Shown in pieces: positions 12,837 through 25,215 of a stretch of DNA of 64,000 nt. How positions within the stretch are numbered: position 1 is the first letter of the stretch; each line of letters opens with the position of its first letter. A program made the translations under genes and the position numbers. The DNA comes from Amblyornis subalaris. Its lineage: Eukaryota > Chordata > Aves > Passeriformes > Ptilonorhynchidae. The notes below the pieces were generated by a model. It ran no database searches and was not told the origin of the DNA. It saw nothing but the letters and a program-made list of their open reading frames with translations. The DNA is taken from assembly GCA_018881555.1 (NCBI GenBank), contig JACAXG010000125.1, positions 1,763,758 through 1,827,757 on the forward strand, written 5' to 3'.

Positions 12837-15800
12837 GGTGGGCTGAGAGACAGGCATTGGAAGCAATCAAAGGAAAAGACTTTCACATCCCACCTGCCCA
12901 ACCAGGTGAGCACCTGCCATTCCTCTCCTCAAACATGGAGAAAAAGACCCCTTATTCCACCTGCTGGTCCCNTGCTAGGTTTTAGGGTTGTTAAAAAAGA
13001 TAAAAAGGAAAATTCCTCTCTCCTGAGTTTGGGTGTGTGGGAGGAGTGTTCGAGAACTCGTATTTCAGACCCANAGCTCCTTTCAACCATCCGGCAATCC
13101 CTTGGCCTCTTTCCTGCAGGTGCCTCCAATAAAACTTCCATGGTAAGCACGGGAATGGAGTGTCCAGCTAGTCTTAGCATCCTGGAAGGGCACTGAGCAC
13201 AGAAATCCACTCTGCTCCTCTGGGNAAGCAGCCCATGGCGACAGGGACCGCGCGCGGAAGAGCAGCGCCATCCCTCCCTTGCAACCACTCAGCGCTGCGA
13301 ATTCTCGGAAAATTCCTCCTTGTGCATCGGGCTCAAGAGCTGTAAAGGGACACGTGGGGCCGTGGGCGGGTGCAAAGCACACAGACTTCCAACAGCTGGC
13401 AGTCCTGCTCCCACCCACGGCAGAGAAAGGGCAGGAGAGCTGTGTTTGGAAAAACACCAGTCCCAGCAGAGGCTGCGTCGCGCCAAGGATCCGNCTGGTT
13501 CCCGCGGTCCAGCTTGGCTCCAGTGGGGTCTGACCGACACAGGATTGGGTTTTGCCCCGTCCTCCTGCATCCTGATTCACCCAGGGAGAGCGTGCACAGA
13601 TTCCTGCTCCAAATGGACACTCNGTTGGTCAAACACCTTGTGCTTTATGTGACAGAGAACTGAGGTGAACTTCTGAGGTGACAGAAAAAGCGATGCAGGT
13701 CCTGGAAGGGCTCAGCTGTGTGACATCCACGCAGGGTGAACAGGGGACAATGCAGCATGAAGAGATGGACTGCGAGGGGGAAGTTATCACCTCTGATAAC
13801 TGCTGAGGGTTTAGCACTGGAGGAAACTGCCAGAGATCCAGCCAGGAGCTGTTATCANCTCCGCTGGGAAGGTCTGGCTTGTCCCTCTCTGACCCTTTTC
13901 TCTGGCAGCATCAGCTGGGTGCTCATCCTGTATCAGGAGATAAAAGAGGTATCTTTGCAAGAAATGTCTCTGTCGACTGCCAAGGAAGCTCTTTTTCCTC
14001 ACAGGCTTTGTTTTCTCCATCTGAGTCTGATTTTGTCTGACTCCCTCTGGTTTGGATGCAGTTCCCACATCCAGGATGCAGGAGGGGGGATGGAGGAAGT
14101 CTCTGGGCTGTTTCCTTTTCTCAAAGTCTCCATCTCTCATCTCCCTCTTTTGGGAACTGCTTTATGTGTTTCTCTTGGGTTTTTCCAAGGTGGGGGTTAC
14201 CATTTATTCCGAAGGCTCCTCCCTGGTACCCTGCCTGATGTANCCACCAGAGGGGAATGAGAGCCAAGGGAGAACAACTCTGATGGGTGAGACAATGTGT
14301 GTCTGTTCTCAGGTGCCTTTGGACAGCTCTGAAGACAATTTTTTACCTGTCCCTCACACTTGGCCTTGCCAGCCTTGCTCTAATTTTGCAAGGGAAGATG
14401 CAGAAAGTCCTTGGCAGTTATGCCTCAGAAAAGAAGACAAAACTCAAGCTCTTATTTTAATTAGATTTTTCTCAGAAGAGGTAAATTTATACAAATCCCC
14501 AGGGTTTGGCTCAGTGGTAATGTAGATTCCTAAAGAGATCAACCCTGTGTCCCAAGTGCTGTAGAAGTGTCCAGGGAAAGGGTCTGGGGTTGACAAGAGC
14601 AGTGAAATGCTTGTGTCTGTCTTGAATAGTTGGTGTGATCGTGGCTTTCTGGGCTGATCTCTGATTATTTAAGCTTTTCCTTCTCTCTGATGTCAGTGAT
14701 AGCAACCCCCTACNTCCCTTTGTGGGCCTGGACATGAAGGTGCCTAAATAATTGTCAAATTAAGCTTGATTTGGCTGTGGTGGCCTCTCNAAGAGTGCCT
14801 GAAGTTTGGCAGTANGTGGTTCTTGGACTCCTTCTGAAGAAGGATTTTTCCATCTTGATAATCCTTTTGAGATATCTTTTGGGTCTGTTGGGGGGTGAGT
14901 TATGACTCTGAGTAAATAACAGGCACAGTGGAGCTGCTTGGCTGTTNGGCAGTGGAAGATGCCAAAATAGACCTGCCACAACTTCCCCCTGCTTTTGTCT
15001 TGCTGAACTCCCTCTGGACAATGCGGCAGAACTGGGGGAAGCAGTGAAAAGGGGGACTTTACCCAGCTCAGCAGCAATTTTGGTGGAATGAAACCTAAAA
15101 TATCCTATTTCTTGGCATGAGTGCTGCCTACAGCAGAGGGGGGTCTTATCTCTGCCTTTGAGAGCTTAAAGGTGCCTTCCCTGCTCACTGCAGGGTCCTG
15201 CTCCAACCTTGCCTTACACAGCACCACTTTCTGGGTGGGAGCCTTTTCCCTCTTCCAGCTTTGGGCCTGTCTTGGAAAAACTTGGAACAGGAAGAAGAAA
15301 CTCTCTTGAAGCAGCACACATCCAAGTAAGAGTGACTCTGGTAGGAATGGTGATGGATAATCACCACTGTCCTAAATACGTTATTTTAAAAAAGCTTGTG
15401 TCAGGAGGTCGCTGCTAAATCAAGTTTCAGCCAATATTATTTGTTTAAAACTGGCTTCAGTTTTATTCCTGTCCCTTTATTGCCNCTTTGCATAATAATA
15501 CAAAAGATAATGACACTGATGAATACTGTCCAGTGAATGCAGGGAGGAGCCTGATGGGAAAATGAGCCATTATCTCTCCTTCCCTCCACATCCAGGTGCA
15601 CCCTCCTGTCTGTGTCTCCCAGAGGCCCCCAGTGATTTATTGATACAGCAATCTGATTTTGGTAATTAAAATTGATTTTCAGCTTAAGCTTTGTAAATAC
15701 GCTGATCCATAACAAACGTGGGTCATGTTCTTGGAGCGGGGTGGGAAGAGGGAATAAGGGAACNAGGATGCCAGGAGGAGTGATGTGGGTGACAGTCACA

Positions 15801-16209
15801 GTGCTGGAGGAGCCGGGAGGCAGGATGAGGTCTGTGAGCTGCAGTGGGGCCTGCAGGGCATCCCATAAAAGCNTTGCACAGTCCCTGGGAAGGTGCTGAT
15901 CCCTGATCCAGCCGCCGTTGTTGTTGGATGGCAGCAGGGCTGCCCTGAACCTGGATCCCAGCATTATCAGCTCNGGGAGCTAAAAGGGCAGCCAAGGAAA
16001 GCAGCTGGAGCTGGGAGCAAAATGTTGCTTGCTGCTGAGANGTGGTGTGGAAAAGAAACACAGGGAACAGCTGGCTCCAGGGAAGAGCTTTGGGGACTGT
16101 GATATAAATCCAGTCACTGAGATCTTCTCCTTAGGCTCTTCCTGATGGAAATCCACAGATCTTAGAGCAAGCCCAGAGGAGGCCATGGAGATGCTCCCTT
16201 TGTTCTGGA
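12837..16209. other. Intronic single-copy DNA
   Basis: Unique sequence. A moderately CpG-rich patch lies at 13230-13560 (GGGACCGCGCGCGGAAG; CTGCGTCGCGCC). No exon was recognised. Confidence 0.5.
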
Positions 16210-16558
16210 GCCAGGCTGGAAGAGCTGGGGGTGTCCAGTCTGGAGAAGAGAAGGCTCTGGGCAGAGCTTATTGTGGCCTTTCAGTACTTAAAGGGAGCTT
16301 ATAAGAAAGAGGGAGATTGGCTTTTTATAGGGCACGTCTTGATAGGACAAGGGGAAACGGTTTTAAACTAAAAGAGAAGAAATTAACATTTTATGCCAGG
16401 AGGGAATTTTTTACTGTGAGGGTGGTGAGGCCCTGGCACAGGTTGCCCAGAGAAGTTGTGGCTGCCCCTGGATCCCTGGAAGTGTCCAAGGCTGGGTTGG
16501 ATGGGGCTTGGAGCAACCTGGGCTAGTGGAAGGCATCCCTGCCCACTCCTTGATGCAC
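16210..16558 (+). mobile_element. CR1 LINE fragment, type A, lacking the 3' terminus
   Basis: The sequence reads from the ORF2 C-terminal segment (SLEKRRL-like) through GTTGCCCAGAGAAG and the lead-in to the tail. It breaks off at CATCCCTGCCCACTCC without the terminal octamer repeats, so the 3' end was lost after insertion. Confidence 0.9.
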
Positions 16559-17237
16559 NCATCCTTCTCAAAACCTTTCCCTGTGGGATGGCCTCTCCTG
16601 TGGCAGGGACAGGCTGTGCTCACCTTACACAAAAATCCTCTGCTTTGAGCCTGTGTGTGGTAACATGAGACAGAGGGTACAGCCTGGCCCTGGGGGCTCT
16701 GTACTCCTTTTGGCCCTGATGTGGGTGAGATCAAGCACGTTTTCCTGCTTGTGCCTCAGTTTCCTCCCTCCTTCAGTGGAAGGAAAGTTTGGTTTTCCTT
16801 CTGTGAGCAGCTGTGAGATCACACAGCCCAGGCAGCCTTTGAACTGCACCTCTGTCTGCAGGAGGAACGATCTCCCTGGGCTGTTCCCATCCTGGGCACT
16901 GACAAACTGAGCTCTGGTTGGGAGATCTGCACTCTGCAGAAGGCTGGGAGCTCTCTGAAATCGGAGCAGGAGAGATCTCCAAGCCTGAAGCCCTCCACCT
17001 CCTCCTTCCCCAGGCCAAGCACCGAAATAACTCCCTTTTGAGGCTGAGAGTGAACATGGCAAGCCAGCCCACACACTGCCTGTTTGCTGCTTCTGAGCCA
17101 CTTCTCTAAGCCAGCTCCTGTAGCACGACTGCTTCCATTAGCTGATAATCTCACTGTACAACTTCCCCGACCGCTTGTGGGAAATCTCAGTGCGTAACAT
17201 CTATTACATTTCCCCTGCCCACCTTGGCAGGGTTTGC
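16559..17237. other. Intronic single-copy DNA
   Basis: Nothing recognised between the CR1 fragment and the ancient RT relic. Confidence 0.5.
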
Positions 17238-17520
17238 TGCAGCTTCAAAGAGCTCCCCACAAGTTAGTTAAGCAAAAGACCTCCTGCTTGTAAATCCACG
17301 CTGGCTGTCTCCTCTAATCCAATTATGCTTTACAAGGTGCTTCCCTCACCAAATCCCGAAAAAATTGTTTCTGATATTTTTACCCGAGATTTATGTTAAG
17401 CTCCTCGGTGTATAATTGCCTGTCTAATCGTGTGCTCCTGTTTGGGAATAATGGGGTTAGGTTTGACATTTCTGCAGCTCCCCTGTGTCAGCTGGGAGCT
17501 GCTGGAATGTTATTNCTTCA
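17238..17520 (-). mobile_element. Ancient CR1/L3-type LINE relic: reverse-transcriptase fragment
   Basis: On the minus strand, 17394-17420 reads GNYTPRSLT, a decayed form of the non-LTR reverse-transcriptase NYRPVSLT box. Positions 17292-17306 read SQRGF (family SQHGF), followed one frame away by CLTNL. Motif order and spacing match CR1/L3 ORF2. Stops and frameshifts show it is long dead. It diverges far more than the CR1 tails elsewhere here, so it likely predates birds. Confidence 0.82.
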
Positions 17521-17830
17521 GACTTCGCTCACGTGTGTGCTCGTTGCCTCCAAAGCTGGTGGAGTTCATTCATCTGGACCATATCTGCACTGATGGTTTT
17601 GGTTGTTTTTAATGTCCACTTGCCAGCTGAACCCTCTTTTTGATTAGGAACGGGTGAGAAATGGTGATAAAGTGGCACAAGTCCTACTCACAGTAGCAGT
17701 TCTGCTTCTACTATGAGTATGAGAGGTGGGACTTAGTTCAGTCTCCACCTTCAGGCACGAGGAACCTTCAACAAATGACGTGGGGCTTTGTGCTGAGGAT
17801 CTTGCTGGCAGAAAGAAGAATTCCTGTTCT

Positions 17831-18203
17831 ATTCTGGAGAAAAGGATGCTCAGGGGAGGCTTTATTACACCCTACAACTACCTGAAAGGAGGTTGTGGCA
17901 AGGTGGGGGTCAGTGGGTCGGGCTCTTCTCCCAGGNACCGAGTGACAGCACAAGAGGAGACAACTCCAGATTGTGCCAGGGGAGGTTCACGTCGAAGATT
18001 AGACAAAATTTCTCCACTGAAAGAGTGGTTGAACATTGGAACAGGCTGCCCAGGGCAGTGGTGGAATCACCATCNCTGGAAGTGTTCTAAAAAACAAGTG
18101 GATATGACATTTCACCATATGGTTTAGCGGGCACAGGGGTATTTTTATTGAAAGTTGGACTTGATTGTCTTGAANGTCTTTTCCAACCTTAGCGATTCTG
18201 TGG
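17831..18203 (+). mobile_element. CR1 LINE ORF2 C-terminus plus 3' UTR, type B
   Basis: The 5' part reads ILEKRMLRGGFI..YNYLKGGC, a clear ORF2 C-terminal match. It is followed by ACAGGCTGCCCAGGGCAGTG and a tail ending AACCTTAGCGATTCTGTGG. It is diverged, with several indels. Confidence 0.9.
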
Positions 18204-20896
18204 TGAGGAACAAAGAAATGGGTCTCCCACAACCCAGAACATGAGGGTTTTGCCACCCAAATCTGGTATTTTTTTTCAGATTCAGCAGGTCCAAGACACA
18301 ATACCCCTGACACGGGAAATTTGGTTTAAATTTCGAGGCCACCAACAGGCAATATCAGAGGAGGGAGCTGTGGAGGAGGAGGAGGTTTATTTGCTTGCCC
18401 TTTTTCTGTTTTCAGAGACAGCAGCATTTTCCCAGGCAAATGTCTCTGTCTCTGACGGGGGGATCAGCTGGGAGTGTTTTTTCACGGCACTGGCAGGGAG
18501 TTCTGTTGAGATGTCACATCGTCACACAGCCGGGATTTAGGGAATAATCCGTGCTGTACCATCAGCAACACCACGGGTTTGAGCCAGATGAAGGGAAGTG
18601 GCTTCCTCTCCCTTGCAGCCAGGCAACAAAAGGGATGGAGCTGCAGTGGGGAGCAGCATATGGTTTTGAACCTTAAATAGACTGGTCTTTTCAAACCAAG
18701 AGGAAGAGNGGTGATTCCTCATGCTGGAATCCTTCCTAGCCAAATATCACATTTGCAATCCTCAGCCTTTCCTTAAAGTTTAACTGGGGGNAAAAAAAAA
18801 AAAGGGAGAAAAGAGCAGAACGGCTTCTCTAGCAAATACCTCTCTTGGGGCCCATGTTTTTAATCCCTAAAAAGGATGAAACAACTTCCCAAGCCTGAGC
18901 TCCCACTGACAGGTGAGATCCCGGCACACAAACACCACTGTGGAGATTCCCGTTTCCAGTCCTGCTGGATGAAGAAATAGTGGCTTCAGGCACCTGGAGA
19001 AAACAAAGCAGAAACGACAAAAACTGAAAACCAGTTTGTTAAAAGTGGAGCTGCACCCTGACTCCTTTCCTTTCCCAATTATCCNTGGGTTTTGTCCTGA
19101 GTTTATCAACATCCGGCAGTGAGAGGAGCTGAAGGATGGTCTGGGAATTCAGATTTATTTACCAAGCCTGGGAATGCTGGTCTAACAACAAGTAGATATT
19201 TTAATTTCTTTCCCTTTGGTGGAGAATTTGAAGAGCATCCCTTGATCTCACCTTTTCTCTCAGGAAGGGTGAAAATCAATTGTCCTCAGTCACCATTTTT
19301 TCCACCCAGAATGTGAAATCCAGGATTTCAGTGGCCTCTTGTAACAAGGACAATGATTTCCCAAGCAGAGACAGGTGCTGCAGAGAGATCTCCCAGACTT
19401 CTGCTCATTAATGGCTTATTAATTCTAATCCATGTACATTTATCCAAATTATGATCCCTTGAGGACTGTTTTGGGTCTGAGTTTCTGCTCACCTNCCACC
19501 CCTGCAACTGTCCCAGATAAACTGCTGCCACAGGTATTTCCAGCATAACACCTGATCCTTTTAATTCCTTTCTGGGGAAAGGTTTATTTGGAAGAGATTA
19601 TTCTTATTGCTCCGAAACCAGCTCAGCATTTCCAAGTTCAGGTGCACAACTTGCAAATTACAAGTTTTTTACCTCCTCTCTGATGTGCTGAGCCTAAAAA
19701 CAGCTCCTTGCACTCTGCCAGTGCTCGATGGACTGAGTTCAGCATCTCCCCAAGGAAGTCTAATTTCAGCCTTTGCAGCAGGTCCTGGCAATGATTTTCT
19801 CCATTGTTGGAGAGAATTTCCCCAGGACAATGGATAAGGTGTTTATTTATTTTTTAATCCTCAAGCTTTTGTTCTAAACAACATTCTTGGGGATGCATTT
19901 GCAAGCAAAGGCAGAAAAAAACCAAACCAAAACGAAATATTTTGGAGCTTAATGCTTTAATGTGATTTTTAATTTAAAAAATGATGATTGCCTAGACATT
20001 TAGAACCAGAACTACACTTATTCAGATTATAAACCATCCTCTAGGTGTTAGACAATACAGATACTGACACAAGGCCCTGCTTTTGTAGGACATTTTCACC
20101 TTTTATGAAGCATCTGGCTGGAGCTGACAGCAGAAACAGGAGACAGAGAGGGGTGGACATTGGGTTTTATTAAGTCTGTCAATTGCTAAGTAATTAAGGG
20201 AGCNTTTGATATAAACTGAACTTCTAAATCATGCTTTAATCTCCGTTATTTTGCCAAAAATGGCTTCTTAGTGAGTCTTTATGCCTAAAGGCACCCCTGG
20301 GCATTTGCTGCCCATCTGTGTGGTGGGGGGGGAGCTGGTGGCCTTTAGCTCTGCTTTGGGCTGCTCCCACCTCATCATTCAGAGAATAAACCTTCTGATA
20401 AATGGCAGTGTCAATAAAAAGGTTGATTTTTTTAAAAGCTGGATAGATCTTTATTTAGCTGCCATTTTGTGGCTGTCCTGCAGTGTCTGGGTTGACTAAT
20501 TGGTCTCTGAGCTATCCTTTGCAAGAAGAGCCATGCATCAACTTCTGCTTGGCAAATTGTATGAAAAAATAAATAAAAANTAATCACAAACAAANCCAAG
20601 GAAATGGAGAAGTTAATACTCAGCTATAACTAAATGTTCTGGTGAAATTGAATTTTACAGGGATCAGACCAACAGGTCATAGGAAAATAATTGAATTCTT
20701 TTATGAAACAATTATGATTTCTACTGAAAAGCAACATGATTTGGGGGGAACTGTCCAGTCTATATCCAAACCACCAATTTTGATGATTTTTAATGGAATA
20801 ATCTGAATTTAAAGTTAGGAATTCAGATGAGGTCAAGTAGTGGGAACTACCAGTGATGGTCTCACTGATACTACAGAGGAAATGAAAAGTTGTGAA
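18204..20896. other. Intronic single-copy DNA
   Basis: Contains an A12 run near 18792. No exon, mobile element or clear regulatory block was found. Confidence 0.5.
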
Positions 20897-21044
20897 TGCC
20901 CCATCCCTGGAAGTGTCCAAGGCCAGGTTGGAAGGGGCTTGGAGCAACCTGGTCTAGTGGAAGGTGTCCCTGTCCATGGCAGATGGTAGGAATTAAATGA
21001 GTTTTAAGTTTTTTTCCAACCNAGGCCATTCCAGGATTCTGTGA
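20897..21044 (+). mobile_element. CR1 3' end, type A
   Basis: The match runs from TGCCCCATCCCTGGAAGTGT through GGAGCAACCTGGTCTAGTGG to a degraded CCAGGATTCTGTG terminus. Confidence 0.9.
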
Positions 21045-21275
21045 AATCAGTAGGAGGGGACTGGAGGCTTTTTTGAAGCCCTGCTACCTGGTCTCATTAA
21101 GTGAGAATTCAATTTTTTACTCTCAATTTGGTAAATACCTTTTGCACCACCAATCAACATCCTCCTCTTTCCCAGAGTTTCCAGTATCACAGATGCTCTA
21201 AATCTCTAATATACTCCAAAACAGCAAAGAATTCAGATTCATGCACTAATATTTGAGGGTGCTGGGATTGCCATA

Positions 21276-21455
21276 GGATCCTACAATCATTTAGGTTGGG
21301 AAAAAACCTCCCAAGATCATTGAGTCCAACCATTAACCCAGCACTGCCAAGGCCAACACNGAGCCATGTCCCCAAGTGCCACATCTCCACGTTTTTTGAA
21401 CACTTCCAAGGATGTGATTCCACCCCNCTGTTCCAATGCCCAACCACCCTTTAAG
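21276..21455 (-). mobile_element. CR1 3' end, type B
   Basis: Inverted CR1 tail: AGGTTGGGAAAAAACCTCCC, GAGTCCAACCATTAACCCAG and CCACATCTCCACG are diagnostic of the type B 3' UTR. It lies only ~230 bp from the plus-strand copy at 20897 but belongs to a different tail type. Confidence 0.88.
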
Positions 21456-21811
21456 TGCTCATCTCCCTCTGAATTGTCTTAAAAGCCTGTGCAGCCAACA
21501 GCCCACAGAAACTCTGATATAAAACCTCAGGAAAACTGTGTGGAAAAGCAAGCCCTAACACAGCAACCTAATTGCTGGGATGTTTATGCATCAGCAGAAA
21601 ACAAAACACATTTAGGGCCACGATAAACTCCATCTCTGCTGTCTGTGGGGCTCATCTGGAAGAGGCAATTCATCCTTGTCTTGCAAATAGGGCAATTACT
21701 GTCCCAGTCCCATTATCAGCCTGGTCACTGGGTCAGGCAACTTGTCTGGTGAAATCTGCATCCTGATGGAGAAAATGCAGTTTAAAGCTGAGCGAGACAA
21801 AACCCGTCTGC

Positions 21812-21843
21812 AATAAAAATAATAATAATAATAATANTACTAA
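21812..21843. repeat. (AAT)n microsatellite
   Basis: About nine AAT-like units, one interrupted by N, directly left of the CpG-retaining block. Confidence 0.85.
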
Positions 21844-21849
21844 AAACTT

Positions 21850-22150
21850 TTCACTTCACATAAGGCCTGTGTGCCTAGCTAAGCTCTTTTCAGCGCGGGC
21901 TGGCAATTACGGTTGGAACTATTTGGTGGCTACTTATAAATTCATGGAACTGAAAAGCCGAAAGAGCCCGGCGTGATCGCCTAATGCGATCTGCATAACT
22001 CGGGTCACAGAGCTCCTCGGGGAGACGTCTGCTCCGAGCCCTCAGCTCAGCAATATTTCAGATCTTTTAGGAAAACAAACTGTCTGAGCTAAATGTTTCC
22101 AGGGATCCAGGAGGTGCTTTTCTAAACATCCCCCATTAGCGCCNGGCGAC
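21850..22150. promoter_or_regulatory. CpG-retaining single-copy block with a perfect palindrome (candidate conserved element)
   Basis: The block holds GATCGC-ctaat-GCGATC at 21975-21991, a perfect 6-bp inverted repeat with a 5-bp spacer, plus several isolated CpGs in otherwise mixed sequence. No repeat family or open frame explains it. A regulatory role is inferred. Confidence 0.35.
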
Positions 22151-25100
22151 GCCACCACTCCCGGAGCTCCACAGCGTCCTTGGGAGCTGCGAATAGGATC
22201 TCACTCTTGCTGTGCACGGGGGAAAAAATGCCTGCTCCGGGTTTATCCCACATCCCTTCATAAAAAATGGGGAGAAATAGTCCTAGGTGGGGTTTGTGTC
22301 TGTTTCAGAGATGCTTTGGCTGCATTGGAGATGAAATAAATTGTGCAGATGGGGGTCTCNGGCCAGGGAGGGATCTGAGCTGTGCTCCTACCTGGGTTGT
22401 GTTCCCTCCTTCCCAGACTGTTTCTATTTCCAAAGGTACAAATAAGGTCTTCAAACAGGGAAGGATGTTTGGAGATGCTGATTCAGGGAGTGATGGCTGA
22501 AACAAGAAATAAAATAAACATAAAACATCACTTTTCCTTCACCTCCCTTTGGAACAAACACCTATAAAATCTGTGTGTCCTCTGGAGAAGATAAAGGAAC
22601 GAGGGCACCAGCTCTTGTGTTTTCCTAAAACACGAGCCCAAAAGGTGATATCGTAACTCAGGGCATTAAAGCAGGAGACCTACAGCTCTCCTCAGGTGAA
22701 ATCCCAGGCAACTGGAAGGAAACTCTCCTCCTCACCTGTTATTTTGGTGAGATTTGAACCTGATCCTCAGCTGCTTTGATAACACGTCCCTAATTTCCCG
22801 CTCTCCATAAATGCCGAGCAAACCGCTCCCCTGCTTGTGCGGGTGAGGGCTTTGCTCCGCGCCTGCTGCTGGGTTAATAAACCAGGGGCAGGGATTGCTG
22901 CTTCGGGAAGAGGCAGGCTGTAATCCCGGGGAAGCAGAGGTGAAATTGCTCCTTCAGGACATCCATTATTGCCACGTGCGGGTGGGAGAGAGACGGACAG
23001 ACGGATACCACGGATCCGTGGCAGCCCGGGAAAAGCTGTGGTTATAATTTTATGGTTCACCGGTGTGAAATGGAATCTGATAAATAAAAGAAACGTTCCC
23101 CACAGCCCCTTCCCTGTGCTGTACGAACCTGCCAGGGCTTCCCAATGCCGTGAGCTGGGTATGGGCACACACAGGAAGGGGTGAGGAGGAGTGGGATTCG
23201 GGATCATCAGCACCTCCGGCCCTCTCTGCTGATCCCATGGATGCTACGAGGCTGTTGTGGCTGGAAGGAGGCCAGATCTATGCCCAGACTTCAGGAGAAG
23301 GGATCTGAGTTCGCTCAGCTTCCCTGCACTCTGGCCAGTCCATGCCCCAGAGGGTTTCCTAAACCACNGCAGTGTTTAGGTGGTGGCCAGACTGCTTCAA
23401 TAAAACCAATGTCACTTCTCATGCCAACAGAAGGATGAGTGTGTTTGACCTTCAGGCAGCCACATCAGTGCTGTGCCTGGCTTTCTTCTCATCCCTGATG
23501 CTTTTTATCCCCCATCCCCTTCCCAAAAGGCTCTGAGGACCACAGGTGAGAAGCACTGGCCTTCTCAGAGTGTTTGCATTTGCTGGAGCAAAGGATGAGC
23601 AGAGAGGAGCAGTGAGAATGCTACTGAGATGGGGAAGTTGAGTGCCCTGAGCTCTGCAAGGAGACTCCAAACGCTTTGAGGGCACTNGCTTCTTTTTGGG
23701 ATGAGGGTGAGGGTGGATGAAAGGGTTCAGGAAGGTCAGCAGTGTCCTGCCAAGAGGCACGAGTGTCACTTGCTTGTGGGAGGTGCTGGGGCTGCCCCAG
23801 GAGTTGGGAAGCTTCGCTCTCCCAGCTGCTGGAGGGGGACAGGAGGAGAGNGTCCTTTCCACGAGGTGTCTTGTGTTTCAGAGGTGCTCTCTGAGCTCCT
23901 GGCACTGCTCCTTGCTCTCATTTCTGTCCCCTTGTTTCACATGCCAAACACGGCTCCCTCCTTTGTGGCCAGGGACAAAAGGGTATTTTGGGGTTGGTAT
24001 TGTTGGGGGTTTTTTTTAGTTTTTTGTGAAACGCACCTGAGCAAATCCCCCAGCCCAAACCCTTTTGTGAGGGATGCCCACAAGGGAGGCAGGTGTAACC
24101 AGAGCCCTGGAGCCAGAGTGCCTTTGATCTCTGGGGTGGAGGGCTCCTTTAAGGTGCCTTAGCGGGCTAATCCCGCTCTCTCTCAGGATGCCAGTTCGGG
24201 AACCACCTGGATGGAGCTGGCAAGGGCTCTGTGGGGTCTCTTGGCTCTCTGTGCTTTGTGCCCAGGCCAGCTGGCAGCGTTTATCCCGTAGTCATCCAAG
24301 AACATCATCCCCCAGCCCCTGTCCCTGCCCCCCTGGACAACGTTCCCGCCCGGCAGCGGCTTTTGTGAACTCAGGGCTTGGCAGAGAGGAGCTGAAATGA
24401 GATCTCCCCTCTTCAGACAGCACCAGAGCTGTACCTTAAATCAAATTTGAATAGTTCTCCNCAGGGACCAAAGTTCTGTTTCTCTGCAGAGCCTCATGCC
24501 AGCTGTTTTTCCCCAAGAAATCTGGGCGCCAGGTCTGGCTTTCCATAAAGAGAAAGGTGCAGTGGGAGTCTCGGCTTTCTGCTTTGGCTGGAGAGGAATG
24601 TGAAAAAATCCACCGGAGTACAAATGAAAGAGAAACTAATTGGGGAAATAAGAACCTTGTGTGCTGCTGCACAAGCTTAGGGGTCGTGAAAAAGGCCTAA
24701 ATTTACAGTTTTTACCAGGAGTCAGGAGATCCTAACAAGTCCACGGGTTTTCCAGCGTCCAGGTTTATCCTGTGTAAGTTTGGGCTCTTCACCAAGGACT
24801 TTCAGGTGTAAAGCTACAATAAACAGGCACTGGTTGGTGCAAGGCTCTTCTTACACACCTGAGACCTGAATTATCCTACATCTGGTATTTTGGGGGATAT
24901 ATTCATAATTTAGGAGCATCCAGACCCCTGCTCTAGTGATTCCCGGGAGCTAGAAGGGGTAATGTTGAGGAATATTGAATAAATCTGAAGGTCCCGAATT
25001 GAGCCAAATGGCATTCTGGGTAGCGTGTTTTTATGAAAAATAAGATAGTTTTGAATCTTTGAGGAAANAGGTGATCCATTATTGACGGAAACAATGAAGT

Positions 25101-25215
25101 TTTCTTGGGTGGATGCCCTGTCTTTACTGAGACAACTCCACAGCCTGCTCCCGTTAAAAAAAAGTCCCCAAACCCAAAAATAGCACAGAGATCTCTGAAA
25201 TGGCTTAATACTTGG
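22151..25215. other. Intronic single-copy DNA
   Basis: Unique sequence with mild CpG content at 22790-23060. No feature could be supported. Confidence 0.5.

Noticed and set aside
12351..12866. 171-residue minus-strand frame resembling a protein
   Set aside because: It is the C-terminal part of CR1 ORF2, broken and full of Ns; annotated as a mobile element, not a host gene.
14240..14260. CTCF-like word CCACCAGAGGGG
   Set aside because: It lacks the downstream GC part of the consensus and a short match is expected by chance in 64 kb.
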